A program made the position numbers and the translations under genes. Source: Arthrobacter sp. ZGTC412 (GTDB lineage: Bacteria; Actinomycetota; Actinomycetes; Actinomycetales; Micrococcaceae). From it: DNA of 52,304 bases. Each line of letters starts with the position of its first letter. The first letter of the stretch is position 1. Under the pieces are notes generated by a model, which was given only the letters and a program-made list of their open reading frames with translations, was not told the origin of the DNA and did not search any database. Below are positions 34,172 through 42,101 of this stretch, one piece after another. The DNA lies in NCBI RefSeq assembly GCF_002929215.1, contig NZ_PJII01000018.1, positions 1-52,304 on the forward strand. Direction: 5' to 3'.

Positions 34172-35224
34172 TTGACAACGATGTCTGATCGTTACCAGCC
34201 ACATCTGTCCCCGACGCGGCCCACGATGCGTCACGTCGCGGCACTTGCGGGTGTCGGAATCAAGACCGTGTCACGGGTGATCAACGACGAGGCCGGAGTA
34301 TCCGAGGCCACCCGGCAAAAGGTGCTCGATGCCATCGCGCAGCTCAACTACCATCTGGACGTCACAGCCGGCAGCCTCCGCCGCGCGGGCAGAAGGACCC
34401 TCTCCGTTGGCCTCCTGCTACCCAGTGTCTCCAACCCGTTCAGCGGTGAGATACACCGGGCCATGGAGGACGCGCTTGGCGCCCGGGGAATAGCCGTTTT
34501 CGCCGCCAGTCTCGACGATGACCCTCAGCGGGAGCAGGCCATCATCGCAGCTTTTCTGGGCAGGCGAGTCGACGGGCTTGTCCTGACGCCGATCGCTAAA
34601 AACCAGGCATACATGATCCCGGAGCACTCCAGAAACCTGCCCATGGTCTTTATTGACCGGGAACCGGTAGGGGTGGAGGCTGACGCTGTCGTCACCGACA
34701 ACGCAGTGGGCGCTGGCAAAGCGGCGGCACATCTGTTGGCGCATGGCCACACCAAGCTGGCCTATCTGGGCGACCGCACAGACATCCAGACCGCGCAGGA
34801 GCGCCGCCGGGGCTTCCTCGAGGAGGTCGGCAAGGCAGGACTTCCCACGTCGGCCATACCTGTCCTGGAAAATCTTCATGATGAGGAAGCAGCGAGGCGG
34901 GCAGCCCTTGAACTGTTGAGTTCCGAGGATCCTCCGACGGCCATCTTCTCCAGCCAGAACCTCGTCACCTTCGGAACGATGCGCGCGCTGAAGGAGCTGG
35001 GTGTACACAAGCGCGTTGCCCTTGTCGGGTTTGACGACTTCACGCTTGCCGACATGATGGACCCCGGGGTTACTGTCATCGCTCAACACCCGGAGCGGAT
35101 CGGCATCAAGTCGGCCGAACGGCTTCTGGCCAGAATCGATGGCGACGATCAACCTCCCCGGACCTACATTGTTCCCTCCGAGCTCATCCAAAGAGGCTCC
35201 GGCGAAATCCGCCCGCCGGCATAA
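34172..35224 (+). CDS. LacI-family regulator of fructan/fructose utilisation
   Basis: The 350-residue protein has a HTH (MRHVAALAGVGIKTVSRVIN), hinge (AGSLRRAGRRTLSVGLLLP) and a ligand-binding domain with FSGEIHRAMEDAL, DGLVLTPI, VGFDDFTLADMM and a C-terminal SELIQRGSGE. The start is the TTG at 34172: GAAGGAG lies eight bases upstream, whereas the ATG at 34181 is 17 bases away. Notably the operator GACAACGATGTC (34174-34185) overlaps this start codon, so the repressor should shut off its own gene as a roadblock. Identical or near-identical sites lie before the FrcB-like gene and the GH32 gene. The effector is presumably fructose or a phosphorylated or oligomeric form. Confidence 0.87.
   Translation: MTTMSDRYQPHLSPTRPTMRHVAALAGVGIKTVSRVINDEAGVSEATRQKVLDAIAQLNYHLDVTAGSLRRAGRRTLSVGLLLPSVSNPFSGEIHRAMEDALGARGIAVFAASLDDDPQREQAIIAAFLGRRVDGLVLTPIAKNQAYMIPEHSRNLPMVFIDREPVGVEADAVVTDNAVGAGKAAAHLLAHGHTKLAYLGDRTDIQTAQERRRGFLEEVGKAGLPTSAIPVLENLHDEEAARRAALELLSSEDPPTAIFSSQNLVTFGTMRALKELGVHKRVALVGFDDFTLADMMDPGVTVIAQHPERIGIKSAERLLARIDGDDQPPRTYIVPSELIQRGSGEIRPPA
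34174..34185. promoter_or_regulatory. Fructan-regulon operator overlapping the regulator's start codon
   Basis: GACAACGATGTC begins two bases into the TTG start codon of the LacI gene. Its centre is 78 bp from the transporter-side operator, so looping between the two is possible. Confidence 0.65.
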
Positions 35225-35277
35225 CCCCCTTCCCAAAAGAACTTCGACTCTGCAAAACCAACCTGAAGAGAGAGATC

Positions 35278-35571
35278 ATGACCAAAACCTTGTATGCCGA
35301 GTTCACCGTCAAAGCCGGCAGTGAGGCCCGGGTTGCCGAAATGATGGTCGAATTGACCCAGCACGTCCGGAATGAACCAGGCAACGAACTGTTTCTCCCC
35401 TACACCCGTGAAGAGAATCCCCGGGAGTACTTCGTCTTCGAGGTCTACCGGAATGAAGCCGCGTTCCAGGAGCACATCACGGCCGACTACGGAGCCAGGT
35501 TCAACGATGAACTGGCCCGCCACATCGAAGGCGACGCCTCGGAGCTGACCTGGCTCAATCCGGTCCTCTAG
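35278..35571 (+). CDS. ABM-domain (antibiotic biosynthesis monooxygenase-like) protein
   Basis: The 97-residue protein shows the dimeric ferredoxin-like pattern of the ABM superfamily: an N-terminal strand LYAEFTVKAGSE, a helix with VAEMMVELTQHVRNEPGN, then EYFVFEVYRNEAAFQEHI. Family members include quinol monooxygenases and heme-degrading enzymes as well as many proteins of unknown role; no heme-ligand can be assigned here. An AGAGAGAG ribosome site precedes the ATG. It follows the LacI gene by 53 bases and precedes the GH32 gene. A direct role in fructan use is not obvious. Confidence 0.75.
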   Translation: MTKTLYAEFTVKAGSEARVAEMMVELTQHVRNEPGNELFLPYTREENPREYFVFEVYRNEAAFQEHITADYGARFNDELARHIEGDASELTWLNPVL

Positions 35572-35735
35572 CCCAGCCAAAACAGCGGCCCTAGGGTAGG
35601 CGCCACCCAGGGATTGTCCCTCAAGGGCCGCCCATCTAAATCGCCTCAGCCCCCGTCCTGCGGACGCGGGGCCAGTCGTCGTTCCCGTGCCGCAGCACCG
35701 CAATCAGACTCAAGAATTCGGCCACAAAATGACCG

Positions 35736-35791
35736 TTGACTTGTCCAATAGACATCTCTTAGAGTCCAACGCATTGACTGACAACGTTGTC
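35736..35791 (+). promoter_or_regulatory. Promoter and palindromic operator of the GH32 gene
   Basis: A -35-like TTGACT (35736-35741) and, after 17 bases, TTAGAG (35759-35764) form a candidate promoter. The perfect palindrome GACAACGTTGTC (35780-35791) follows where transcription would begin, matching the two sites around the LacI gene. Repression by roadblock or by blocking initiation is expected. Confidence 0.6.
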
Positions 35792-35810
35792 TACTGGCTA
35801 GACACGCGCA

Positions 35811-38453
35811 ATGAAGGGCGACACAAGCAACATGAAACAATCCACAATGCGGAGCACGCGCAGCGTCTCTGCACTGACACTGGCCAGCCTCTCGCTCGCC
35901 GCTGCACTGGCCGGCTCCATGCCCGCGTCCGCCGCCGAACTCGGGGATGAGCTGCACCGGCCGGCCATCCACTACACGCCGGAAAAGAACTGGATGAACG
36001 ACCCCAACGGGCTCGTATTCCACAAGGGCGTCTACCACATGTACTACCAGCACAACCCTTCCGGGAACACCTGGGGGAACATGTCCTGGGGCCACGCCAC
36101 GTCCAAGGACCTCGTCCACTGGGAAGAGCAGCCGCTGGCCATCTCCACCGATGCCCAGGAAGATGTTTTCTCCGGCAGCGTCGTCGTGGACAAAAACAAC
36201 ACATCAGGACTCGGCACCGCGGAAAACCCGCCCCTGATTGCCATCTACACCAGCGCTTACAAGGAAGCTTCCCCGCACCGCGGGCTGCAGGCCCAGTCCC
36301 TGGCCTACAGCCTGGACGACGGCCAGACATGGACCAAGTACGACGGCAATCCGGTGCTGAACCGGAATTCAGCCAATTTCCGTGACCCGAAGGTCTTCTG
36401 GTACGACAACCCGGCCGGCGGAGGCTACTGGGTCATGACCGCGGTGGAATCGCAGGAGCACAAGGTTGTCCTCTACAAGTCCGACAACCTCAAGGACTGG
36501 ACCGCCCTGAGCGACTTCGGCCCCGCCAACGCCACCGGCGGGCAGTGGGAATGCCCCGACTTGTTCCCCTTGGCTGTTGACGGTGACCCGAACAACGTCA
36601 AATGGGTCATGATAGTCAGCATCAACCCCGGCGGCGTCGCTGGAGGCTCTGCCGTCCAGTACTTCGTGGGCAACTTCGACGGCACCACGTTCACCTCCGA
36701 AACCACCAAACCAGCCACTGCGGCACCGGCCGGAACAGTCCTGGCCGGATTCAACGACGGAACCTACAACGGCTGGACACTGAACAACGAACCGGGCAAC
36801 TCGAAGAATGGCCCCTTCGGTGACGCCCCAGCGACCGGCTCCCTGCCCGGCCAGAGCCCCGTGACCGGATTCGGTGGCAGCGGACTGATCAACTCCTTCA
36901 ATGATGGGGACTGGCCCCTCGGTTCCATGCAGTCACCCACATTCACCGTGAGCGACGACTACCTGAACTTCCTCGTGGGCGGAGGCAAGCACCCCCACGT
37001 CTCGGACAAGCTGGACAATAACCCGCCCGAGGGAGAGCTCAAGTTTGAGGGCTTCGAGGTTCCCGAGGGGACGACGCTGGCCGATGCCCGCTGGACCGGC
37101 ACAGAAGACCTGACCCCCAATTACCAGCCAGCCACCAGCGGTGGGGACTATTACATTGGCGCCAAACGGATCAACACCTTCGAAACCGGCACCGTGCCCG
37201 GTGATGACCGCCAAGGTACCCTGACATCCCCCGAGTTCCCCATCACGAAGAATTTCATGAGCATGTTGGTCGGTGGCGGCAACCGCTCGGCGGACTCCGG
37301 ACAAACCCTCGCCGTCGAACTGCTCATCAACGGCAACGTGGTCCGCTCTCTGGCCGGCGCCAACGGCGGATTGCTGAACTGGAAAGGCTGGGACGTCTCC
37401 GAATACGCCGGGCAAAACGCCCAGCTGCGGATCGTTGACCAAGCTACCGGCGGGTGGGGACACCTGACCCTTGACCACGTCATGCTCACCGACACCGCAG
37501 CTGTTCCCAGGTCCGATGAAGAAACGGTGAACCTGGTAGTCAACGGACAGGTGGTCCGTACGGCCACCGGCAACGACAGTGAAACCTTGGACTGGGCATC
37601 ATGGGATGTCAAGGAATTCGTTGGCCAGCAGGCACAAATCAAGGTTGTCGATAACAACAGGTTCGGCTGGGGGCACATCCTCGCGGACGAATTCACCGCA
37701 AGCCCCACGCCAGCGGCGTCCCGGTTGGAGGCCTATGACTGGCTGGATTACGGACGGGACTACTACGCCACCGTATCCTTCGCCAACATGCCCGATGACA
37801 AGCGGATCATGCTGGGCTGGATGAGCAACTGGGACTACGCCAACAACACCCCAACCAGCCCCTGGCGCAGCGCCATGGCCCTCCCCCGCGAAGTAAAACT
37901 CACCCAAACCCCTGACGGTCCCCGCCTCACCCAAAGTGCCGTAAAGCAAGTCGAAAAATTGGGAGGGAAAGTCACCTACAACGATAAGAAGGGCGGCCCG
38001 ATTTCAGCAGGCACGCACCCGCTGCCTGCACAGTCGGCAGGCCAGGTGCAGCAGGTGGACATCACCTTCGCCCCCGGGACCGCAACAAAATCCGGCATCA
38101 CCGTCCTTGGCGACGGACAGTCGTCCACCGTCATCGGCTACGATGCCACGACCGGCAAGATGTTCGTTGACCGCAGAAAATCCGGCAACACCGCATTCCA
38201 CCCGGCCTTCGCATCCATCGAGGACGCCCCCGTCACGCTGGACAAAAACGGCAACGTCACCATGCGAATCTACCTCGACCGCTCCTCCGTGGAGGTGTTC
38301 GCCCAGAACGGCCTGACGACCATCACTGACCAGGTATTCCCCAACCCGGGAGCCGACAAGATGGCCCTCTTCGCCGAAGGCGGTACCGCCCAGCTCAGAT
38401 CACTCACCGTGACACCGCTGGAAAAGGCAATGTTCCTCCCAGAAAAGAAATAA
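35811..38453 (+). CDS. Secreted GH32 fructan hydrolase, levanase-like, with inserted repeat domains
   Basis: GH32 enzymes hydrolyse levan, inulin or sucrose. All three catalytic motifs are visible: WMNDPNG with the nucleophile Asp64, FRDP with Asp192, and WECPD with the acid/base Glu247. A signal peptide runs to about residue 42 (PASAAEL), with no cell-wall sorting signal, so the enzyme is probably released. The beta-propeller is interrupted at about 305-640 by an insertion containing two related 60-residue repeats (502-561 and 573-629, each with NGxVVR, W..WDV and GWGH) and a third LVGGG-type segment. The propeller resumes at about 640 and a C-terminal beta-sandwich ends with DRSSVEVFAQNG. 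The first ATG is used; a second in-frame ATG at 35832 is possible. It is part of the fructan regulon. Confidence 0.88.
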   Translation: MKGDTSNMKQSTMRSTRSVSALTLASLSLAAALAGSMPASAAELGDELHRPAIHYTPEKNWMNDPNGLVFHKGVYHMYYQHNPSGNTWGNMSWGHATSKDLVHWEEQPLAISTDAQEDVFSGSVVVDKNNTSGLGTAENPPLIAIYTSAYKEASPHRGLQAQSLAYSLDDGQTWTKYDGNPVLNRNSANFRDPKVFWYDNPAGGGYWVMTAVESQEHKVVLYKSDNLKDWTALSDFGPANATGGQWECPDLFPLAVDGDPNNVKWVMIVSINPGGVAGGSAVQYFVGNFDGTTFTSETTKPATAAPAGTVLAGFNDGTYNGWTLNNEPGNSKNGPFGDAPATGSLPGQSPVTGFGGSGLINSFNDGDWPLGSMQSPTFTVSDDYLNFLVGGGKHPHVSDKLDNNPPEGELKFEGFEVPEGTTLADARWTGTEDLTPNYQPATSGGDYYIGAKRINTFETGTVPGDDRQGTLTSPEFPITKNFMSMLVGGGNRSADSGQTLAVELLINGNVVRSLAGANGGLLNWKGWDVSEYAGQNAQLRIVDQATGGWGHLTLDHVMLTDTAAVPRSDEETVNLVVNGQVVRTATGNDSETLDWASWDVKEFVGQQAQIKVVDNNRFGWGHILADEFTASPTPAASRLEAYDWLDYGRDYYATVSFANMPDDKRIMLGWMSNWDYANNTPTSPWRSAMALPREVKLTQTPDGPRLTQSAVKQVEKLGGKVTYNDKKGGPISAGTHPLPAQSAGQVQQVDITFAPGTATKSGITVLGDGQSSTVIGYDATTGKMFVDRRKSGNTAFHPAFASIEDAPVTLDKNGNVTMRIYLDRSSVEVFAQNGLTTITDQVFPNPGADKMALFAEGGTAQLRSLTVTPLEKAMFLPEKK

Positions 38454-38490
38454 AACGGCCACGATATGACCAGCTCACCTGCGAGCTGGA

Positions 38491-38540
38491 GCTGAAGGGA
38501 CTGGGTTCGGTAACACACCGGCCCAGTCCCTTCAGCTTTT
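38491..38540 (+). terminator. Rho-independent terminator after the GH32 gene
   Basis: A perfect 15-bp stem (GCTGAAGGGACTGGG at 38491-38505 with its complement at 38522-38536) is followed by TTTT. It lies 38 bases after the GH32 stop. Confidence 0.85.
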
Positions 38541-38717
38541 CCCATGCATGTTGCGATGTGTCGGCAGGAGCACAATAACTTGGGACGGGCCTTTTCGCCT
38601 CACTCCCGTCAGCATGAGGCACACCCCAACCTGACGTCGGTGAGTCGTGATGTGTTGAGCACTTTCTAATCTGGCTTCTAGAAGTGCAGTGGACAGTGAG
38701 CTGCCGCGGCTCACAAC

Positions 38718-38837
38718 AGGGACGACCCTCGTAGTTTATCCACCGCCTTTATTGCAATGGAGCTACCCTTATGGCCCAATCACAAGCGGTGGATAACCTG
38801 AATTGTCCCCAGCCGTGGACGGCTCAATAGTCACCCT
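38718..38837. repeat. Diverged intergenic repeat, copy 2
   Basis: This is the partner of 28629-28749. It contains TTATCCAC (38736-38743) and the inverse GTGGATAAC (38789-38797), the phrase GAATTG(T/A)CCCCAG, and ends TCACCCT. It lies between the GH32 terminator and the GAF-ANTAR gene. No other gene or element is evident in 38541-38883. Confidence 0.6.
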
Positions 38838-38933
38838 CAATGCCGTCATCGAGCCCCTTGAGGTCCCCGCGTAGGATGTGCGCATGTCGAGTTCAGCGGA
38901 ACCTAGCCTCGTAGACCAGCTTCAGAGGTCCTT

Positions 38934-39615
38934 GTGGGTGCGGAGAATGCTTCAGAGTTTCTCTCCGGGCTTTCTAAGCTTGCTGCTGCCGCGGTATCTG
39001 AAGCTGCCTGCACTGAGATCGAATGTGCGGTGACCGTCAAGACCGGGCGCGGTCCGGTGACTGCTGCGGGCAGTAGCGCCCGGGCCGTGGAGCTGGATAA
39101 TTTGGAACCGGCCGTCGGTGATGGCCCTTGCATGAGCGCGCTCAGGGACATGTCCCCAGTGCTGATCGATGATGTCTCTTTGGATTTGCGGTGGCCGGAA
39201 GTGAACCGGAAGTTCGCGGAGGCAGGCGTGCACAGTTCCTTGGGGGTGCCCCCTGGACATCAGCGCCGATGCCAGCGCCGCCCTGAACTTTTTCGCCTCC
39301 ACGCCCGGCGCTTTCACTCCGAACGTTTACGACAGGGCCTTGGGCTTTGCCGCGACGGCGCGCAACACACTGCATCTTTCAGTTCGCATCGGCACGGCAA
39401 TGACGCGGGTGGAAGACCTGGAGGCAGCCCTGCAGGGCAGGACTGCCATTAATCTGGCGTGTGGCGTCATTATGGCGCAGAACCGGTGCTCGCAGGCAGA
39501 AGCGATGGAGATCCTCACCAGGGTCTCCAATAACCGCAACCGCAAGTTGCGGGACGTAGCGACCGAACTGGTCGAGAACCTGTCTGGAGACACCGTGGGG
39601 ACCCATTTCGACTGA
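38934..39615 (+). pseudogene. GAF-ANTAR RNA-binding antiterminator gene with frameshift
   Basis: GAF-ANTAR proteins sense a ligand or stress and bind paired hairpins in mRNA leaders to prevent termination. The GAF part (ASEFLSGLSKLAAAAVSE, VGDGPCMSALRDMSPVLIDD) is in one frame. After VHSSLGVP, the continuation LDISADASAALNFFASTPG and the ANTAR domain (INLACGVIMAQNRCSQ, then AMEILTRVSNNRNRKLRDVA) are in another. Removing one C from the CCCCC run at 39249-39253 restores a single frame. An ATG at 38884 starts a plausible N-terminus (MSSSAEPSLVDQLQ) in the ANTAR frame, so a second compensating shift near 38932 is possible. The gene is either inactivated or affected by sequencing errors in homopolymers. 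Confidence 0.75.
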
Positions 39616-39664
39616 TTGACAGCAACAGCCCGAACGAGAGCTCCTCCTTGCAGACGGCGCCGCT

Positions 39665-39982
39665 TTAGCCTTCGCACTCGATGCAGTACGAGTGGCCGTT
39701 GCTCTTGCGGGCAAGTTGGGACCGGTGTCGTACCAGAAAGCAGGAATAGCAGGTGAACTCGTCTGCGGCCTGAGGGATGACCTGAACGATGAGTTCTTCG
39801 GAGACAATTTCTCCGCCTGGAGTCAGCCCCTCGTCGAGGGCATCGGCTTCATCGAGTTCGCTGACGACGCTGCGGGCGTCCGGTGCTTTCGCAGTCTGCA
39901 GCGCCTCAAGGGAACGGTCCTGGGATTCTTTGACGTCGGAACGAAGTTCGTCGTAGTCGGTTGCCACTTCGGTGCTTCTCAT
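39665..39982 (-). CDS. DUF4193-family protein, intact copy
   Basis: The 105-residue protein begins MRSTEVATDYDELRSDVKES, is acidic in the first half, and has EELIVQVIPQAADEFTCYSC with a second Cys pair in YCIECEG at the C-terminus, giving a four-cysteine zinc-ribbon-like end. It closely resembles the truncated copy at 22098-22394. DUF4193 is a small actinobacterial family of unknown function. The ATG at 39982 is chosen by alignment with the family start; the ribosome site is weak. Confidence 0.8.
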   Translation of the reverse strand: MRSTEVATDYDELRSDVKESQDRSLEALQTAKAPDARSVVSELDEADALDEGLTPGGEIVSEELIVQVIPQAADEFTCYSCFLVRHRSQLARKSNGHSYCIECEG

Positions 39983-40441
39983 TTCTTGCGTTGTTGCCTG
40001 ATGTTCTTTTCTGACGAGACTGCAACGCACACCATCACCGCGGTGTTCCCGCCCAGACGACCGGACGAGGCGTCGATGAGCCAAGCAGCGTCATCGAGGG
40101 ACGCGCCCTCTTCGCCCGGGTGAGCCCGTGGGAGTGGACAGCCCCTCCCCCACCGCGGGGGTTTTAGCCATAGTGGCCGGCCCGAGAACTTTCCGCTGGA
40201 ATCCGACGTCCGGCACGGCGTGCGCGTCGGCCGGTGAGCCTCTGGCAGGGAGCTGCGTCACGCATACCAGCGTCTCCCAGGCTCTGTACAAGGTGAGGCT
40301 GTGGAAGATAAGTTTCTCGTAGAAGCCCTTGGGGTTGTGAAACGTACTCTCCAGGGCACCTCCGGACGTTGTGCAGCGTTAGGAGGTTACGCCGCTGTAG
40401 CATCATGGCGGCCATCCCGCACATAGAGGAAAGAGCCTGCG
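39983..40441. other. Region without a supported gene
   Basis: The first 50 bases are the DUF4193 upstream region, alignable with the same region of the truncated copy. A short G/C hairpin followed by GTTTTA near 40145-40168 could be a weak plus-strand terminator. No protein or RNA gene is convincing. Confidence 0.35.
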
Positions 40442-40648
40442 ATGGCCACCTCCGATTTCCCGTCACTCCTCCACGACGCCGCTTTCCGGGCCCACCAACC
40501 GACGGCTTGGCCCCGACCGCTCTTAGAGGCCGGCCAATCATTCCAAGCCGGCTATGCGCGTCAACGCCCCGGCCCCCCGCGGCAGGTTGTGCATCAATGG
40601 GTGCGCCGCGAGGATGACGTCCTTACCAGCTACCCCATCGGCCGCTGA
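40442..40648 (+). CDS. Small protein of unknown function, coupled to the next gene
   Basis: The 68-residue protein begins MATSDFPSLLHDAAFRAHQ and is rich in Arg, Pro and Gln. GAGGAAAG lies upstream of the ATG. Its TGA overlaps the ATG of the following gene (TGATG), which supports it being real and translationally coupled. No family is recognised, and no membrane segment or signal is present. Confidence 0.45.
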   Translation: MATSDFPSLLHDAAFRAHQPTAWPRPLLEAGQSFQAGYARQRPGPPRQVVHQWVRREDDVLTSYPIGR

Positions 40649-41076
40649 TGTCCCTGGAATCTCCGGGCTTCCGGCCCGACGGCGGAGGCCTGCCCCGGAT
40701 TCTGCCGCTAATGTGCGCCCACTGCGGCACCGATCAGCACCTCGTGATCAGATCAGTCGCCGATCTGCCCGACCGCCCGGCCGACGTTGTCCTGGTTTCC
40801 TACATCTGTAACCGCTGCACCCTCTTCAGCGAACATCCTGCCAGCGTCGCTGACCTGTCAATAGTTTTGGGACGAACTGACCAGACAGGAGACGTGCTGA
40901 TCTTCGGCTCCCGATACCTGCACTGCGGACGGCCAATGACCAAAACCGGATCTGAACTGCGCCGGTTCCCAGCACCCCCGCCCCGAAAAGAAGCAGACGA
41001 CGACACCCTGGATGTCTACCTCTCTACCCGCGTCCTGCATTGTGAATGCGGGTTCCGGCTCGAAGTGCCCGAATAG
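40648..41076 (+). CDS. Cysteine-rich zinc-ribbon-like protein, unknown function
   Basis: The 142-residue protein contains MCAHCGTDQH (about 22-31), YICNRC (about 52-57), YLHCGRP and VLHCECGFRLEVPE at the C-terminus. These CysXXCys and Cys-X-Cys groups suggest one or two structural zinc sites. It overlaps the preceding small gene by one base. Such proteins occur as uncharacterised products in Arthrobacter-type genomes; a role in nucleic-acid or protein binding is only a guess. Confidence 0.6.
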   Translation: MSLESPGFRPDGGGLPRILPLMCAHCGTDQHLVIRSVADLPDRPADVVLVSYICNRCTLFSEHPASVADLSIVLGRTDQTGDVLIFGSRYLHCGRPMTKTGSELRRFPAPPPRKEADDDTLDVYLSTRVLHCECGFRLEVPE

Positions 41077-41148
41077 GCACCTCCACAGGGAGTCGCCCCT
41101 GACGAACCAGCGGCTGTCCAGCCGTGGCTAATCGAAAAGGAAACCGCA

Positions 41149-41190
41149 TGGATCAAGGCAACAGCACTCCGAATGGGGATCGATCGTGAG
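41149..41190 (+). CDS. 13-residue leader-like peptide ORF
   Basis: An ATG with an excellent AAAAGGAAA ribosome site opens a 13-codon frame, MDQGNSTPNGDRS. Its TGA overlaps the GTG of the 49-residue frame at 41186. The arrangement looks like translational coupling through a very short upstream ORF. There is no run of a single amino acid that would suggest classical attenuation. Confidence 0.35.
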
Positions 41191-41335
41191 GACCGGAGTC
41201 AACGACCACTCCTGGGAACGGGAGCACCGCCACCCCACCGCTGCCCAGGCCCGCGCTATCGGAAATCGCCGCCGAGCCGCGGAAGCAAAGCTTGAGGAAC
41301 ACCAGCAGCAAGCCCGGCGAATCGATCGGAAATAA
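41186..41335 (+). CDS. Small highly charged protein, unknown function
   Basis: The 49-residue frame begins at GTG (MRTGVNDHSWEREHRH) and has a basic helical C-terminal half (QARAIGNRRRAAEAKLEEHQ). It is too short for most annotation pipelines. Support comes from translational overlap with the 13-codon leader and the regular amphipathic pattern. No family is recognised. Confidence 0.4.
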   Translation: MRTGVNDHSWEREHRHPTAAQARAIGNRRRAAEAKLEEHQQQARRIDRK

Positions 41336-41528
41336 GAACAGCCCGCCCCAATCCCAGACCGAAAATCAGCGCGGTGCGTGACCTACCAGTACCTCCGGAA
41401 CGCAAAGCTGGAATGAGCGTTTTCCCGGGCCGCTGTTATGCCATGTTCGGACGTCGCCGTAGATTGACGGAATATCCGCTATCGGCGTTTTTAACCTTGG
41501 TGGGAGAAGGGTTGAAGAGTCCCTTTCT

Positions 41529-41762
41529 TTACCTGTCGGCGAGGGATTCCTCAGTCGGCGGTCGGGGGGCCTGGAACTGTCCACCGTTGCCGTTAACCGT
41601 GCCGTCCAGGACGTAAAATCCTCGCCCGGCATCCGGACCTCCGGCGGCACGGTCTAGTGCGTCGATCAGATGCCGACTCAGATGTCCCTTGGGACCAAGT
41701 ACCCTGATCTCCTCCAGTTCGTCTGCCGTCAGTCCTGCCAGTACTGCATTGATGTGCGCCAT
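41529..41762 (-). CDS. Small hypothetical protein
   Basis: The 77-residue protein begins MAHINAVLAGLTADELEEI and ends GQFQAPRPPTEESLADR. The N-terminal half looks helical and acidic, the C-terminal half Gly/Pro-rich. ATG at 41762 has GGGGAGAG at good spacing, better than the GTG five codons upstream. It is an isolated minus-strand gene; I do not recognise the family. Confidence 0.55.
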   Translation of the reverse strand: MAHINAVLAGLTADELEEIRVLGPKGHLSRHLIDALDRAAGGPDAGRGFYVLDGTVNGNGGQFQAPRPPTEESLADR

Positions 41763-42101
41763 GACGCTCTCCCCCAACTGTGCAGGCCAAAGTTGGCCTG
41801 GTTCGCTACGTTAGAGCCCGGCTGCCACGGCAGCAAGACTTCCGACTTCGATGATGCGGCCTGCTCAGCTTGACGGAATCACGATTATCGGAGTCCAGCC
41901 CACCGCGCTCGGTAGATGAAAGAATCCCGCATCATCTGATTGCCACCCTGGCCGGTTTGAACGCAATCCCGAGTTGAGTCTGTTGACCGGACGAATGCCC
42001 GAGCTTCACTTGACCCGCAGATTGGCGTCAAGCTAACTTGACTTCAGCATGATGACGCGGGGCCGGTCGAGCAAGCTATCAACGGCGGTGATGTCCATGA
42101 G
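41763..42101. other. Intergenic region with a short inverted repeat
   Basis: GTCAAGCTAACTTGAC (42027-42042) is a perfect 6-bp inverted repeat with a 4-base spacer, located about 60 bases before the HTH protein start. It could be an autoregulatory operator. Nothing else is supported in this stretch. Confidence 0.4.
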
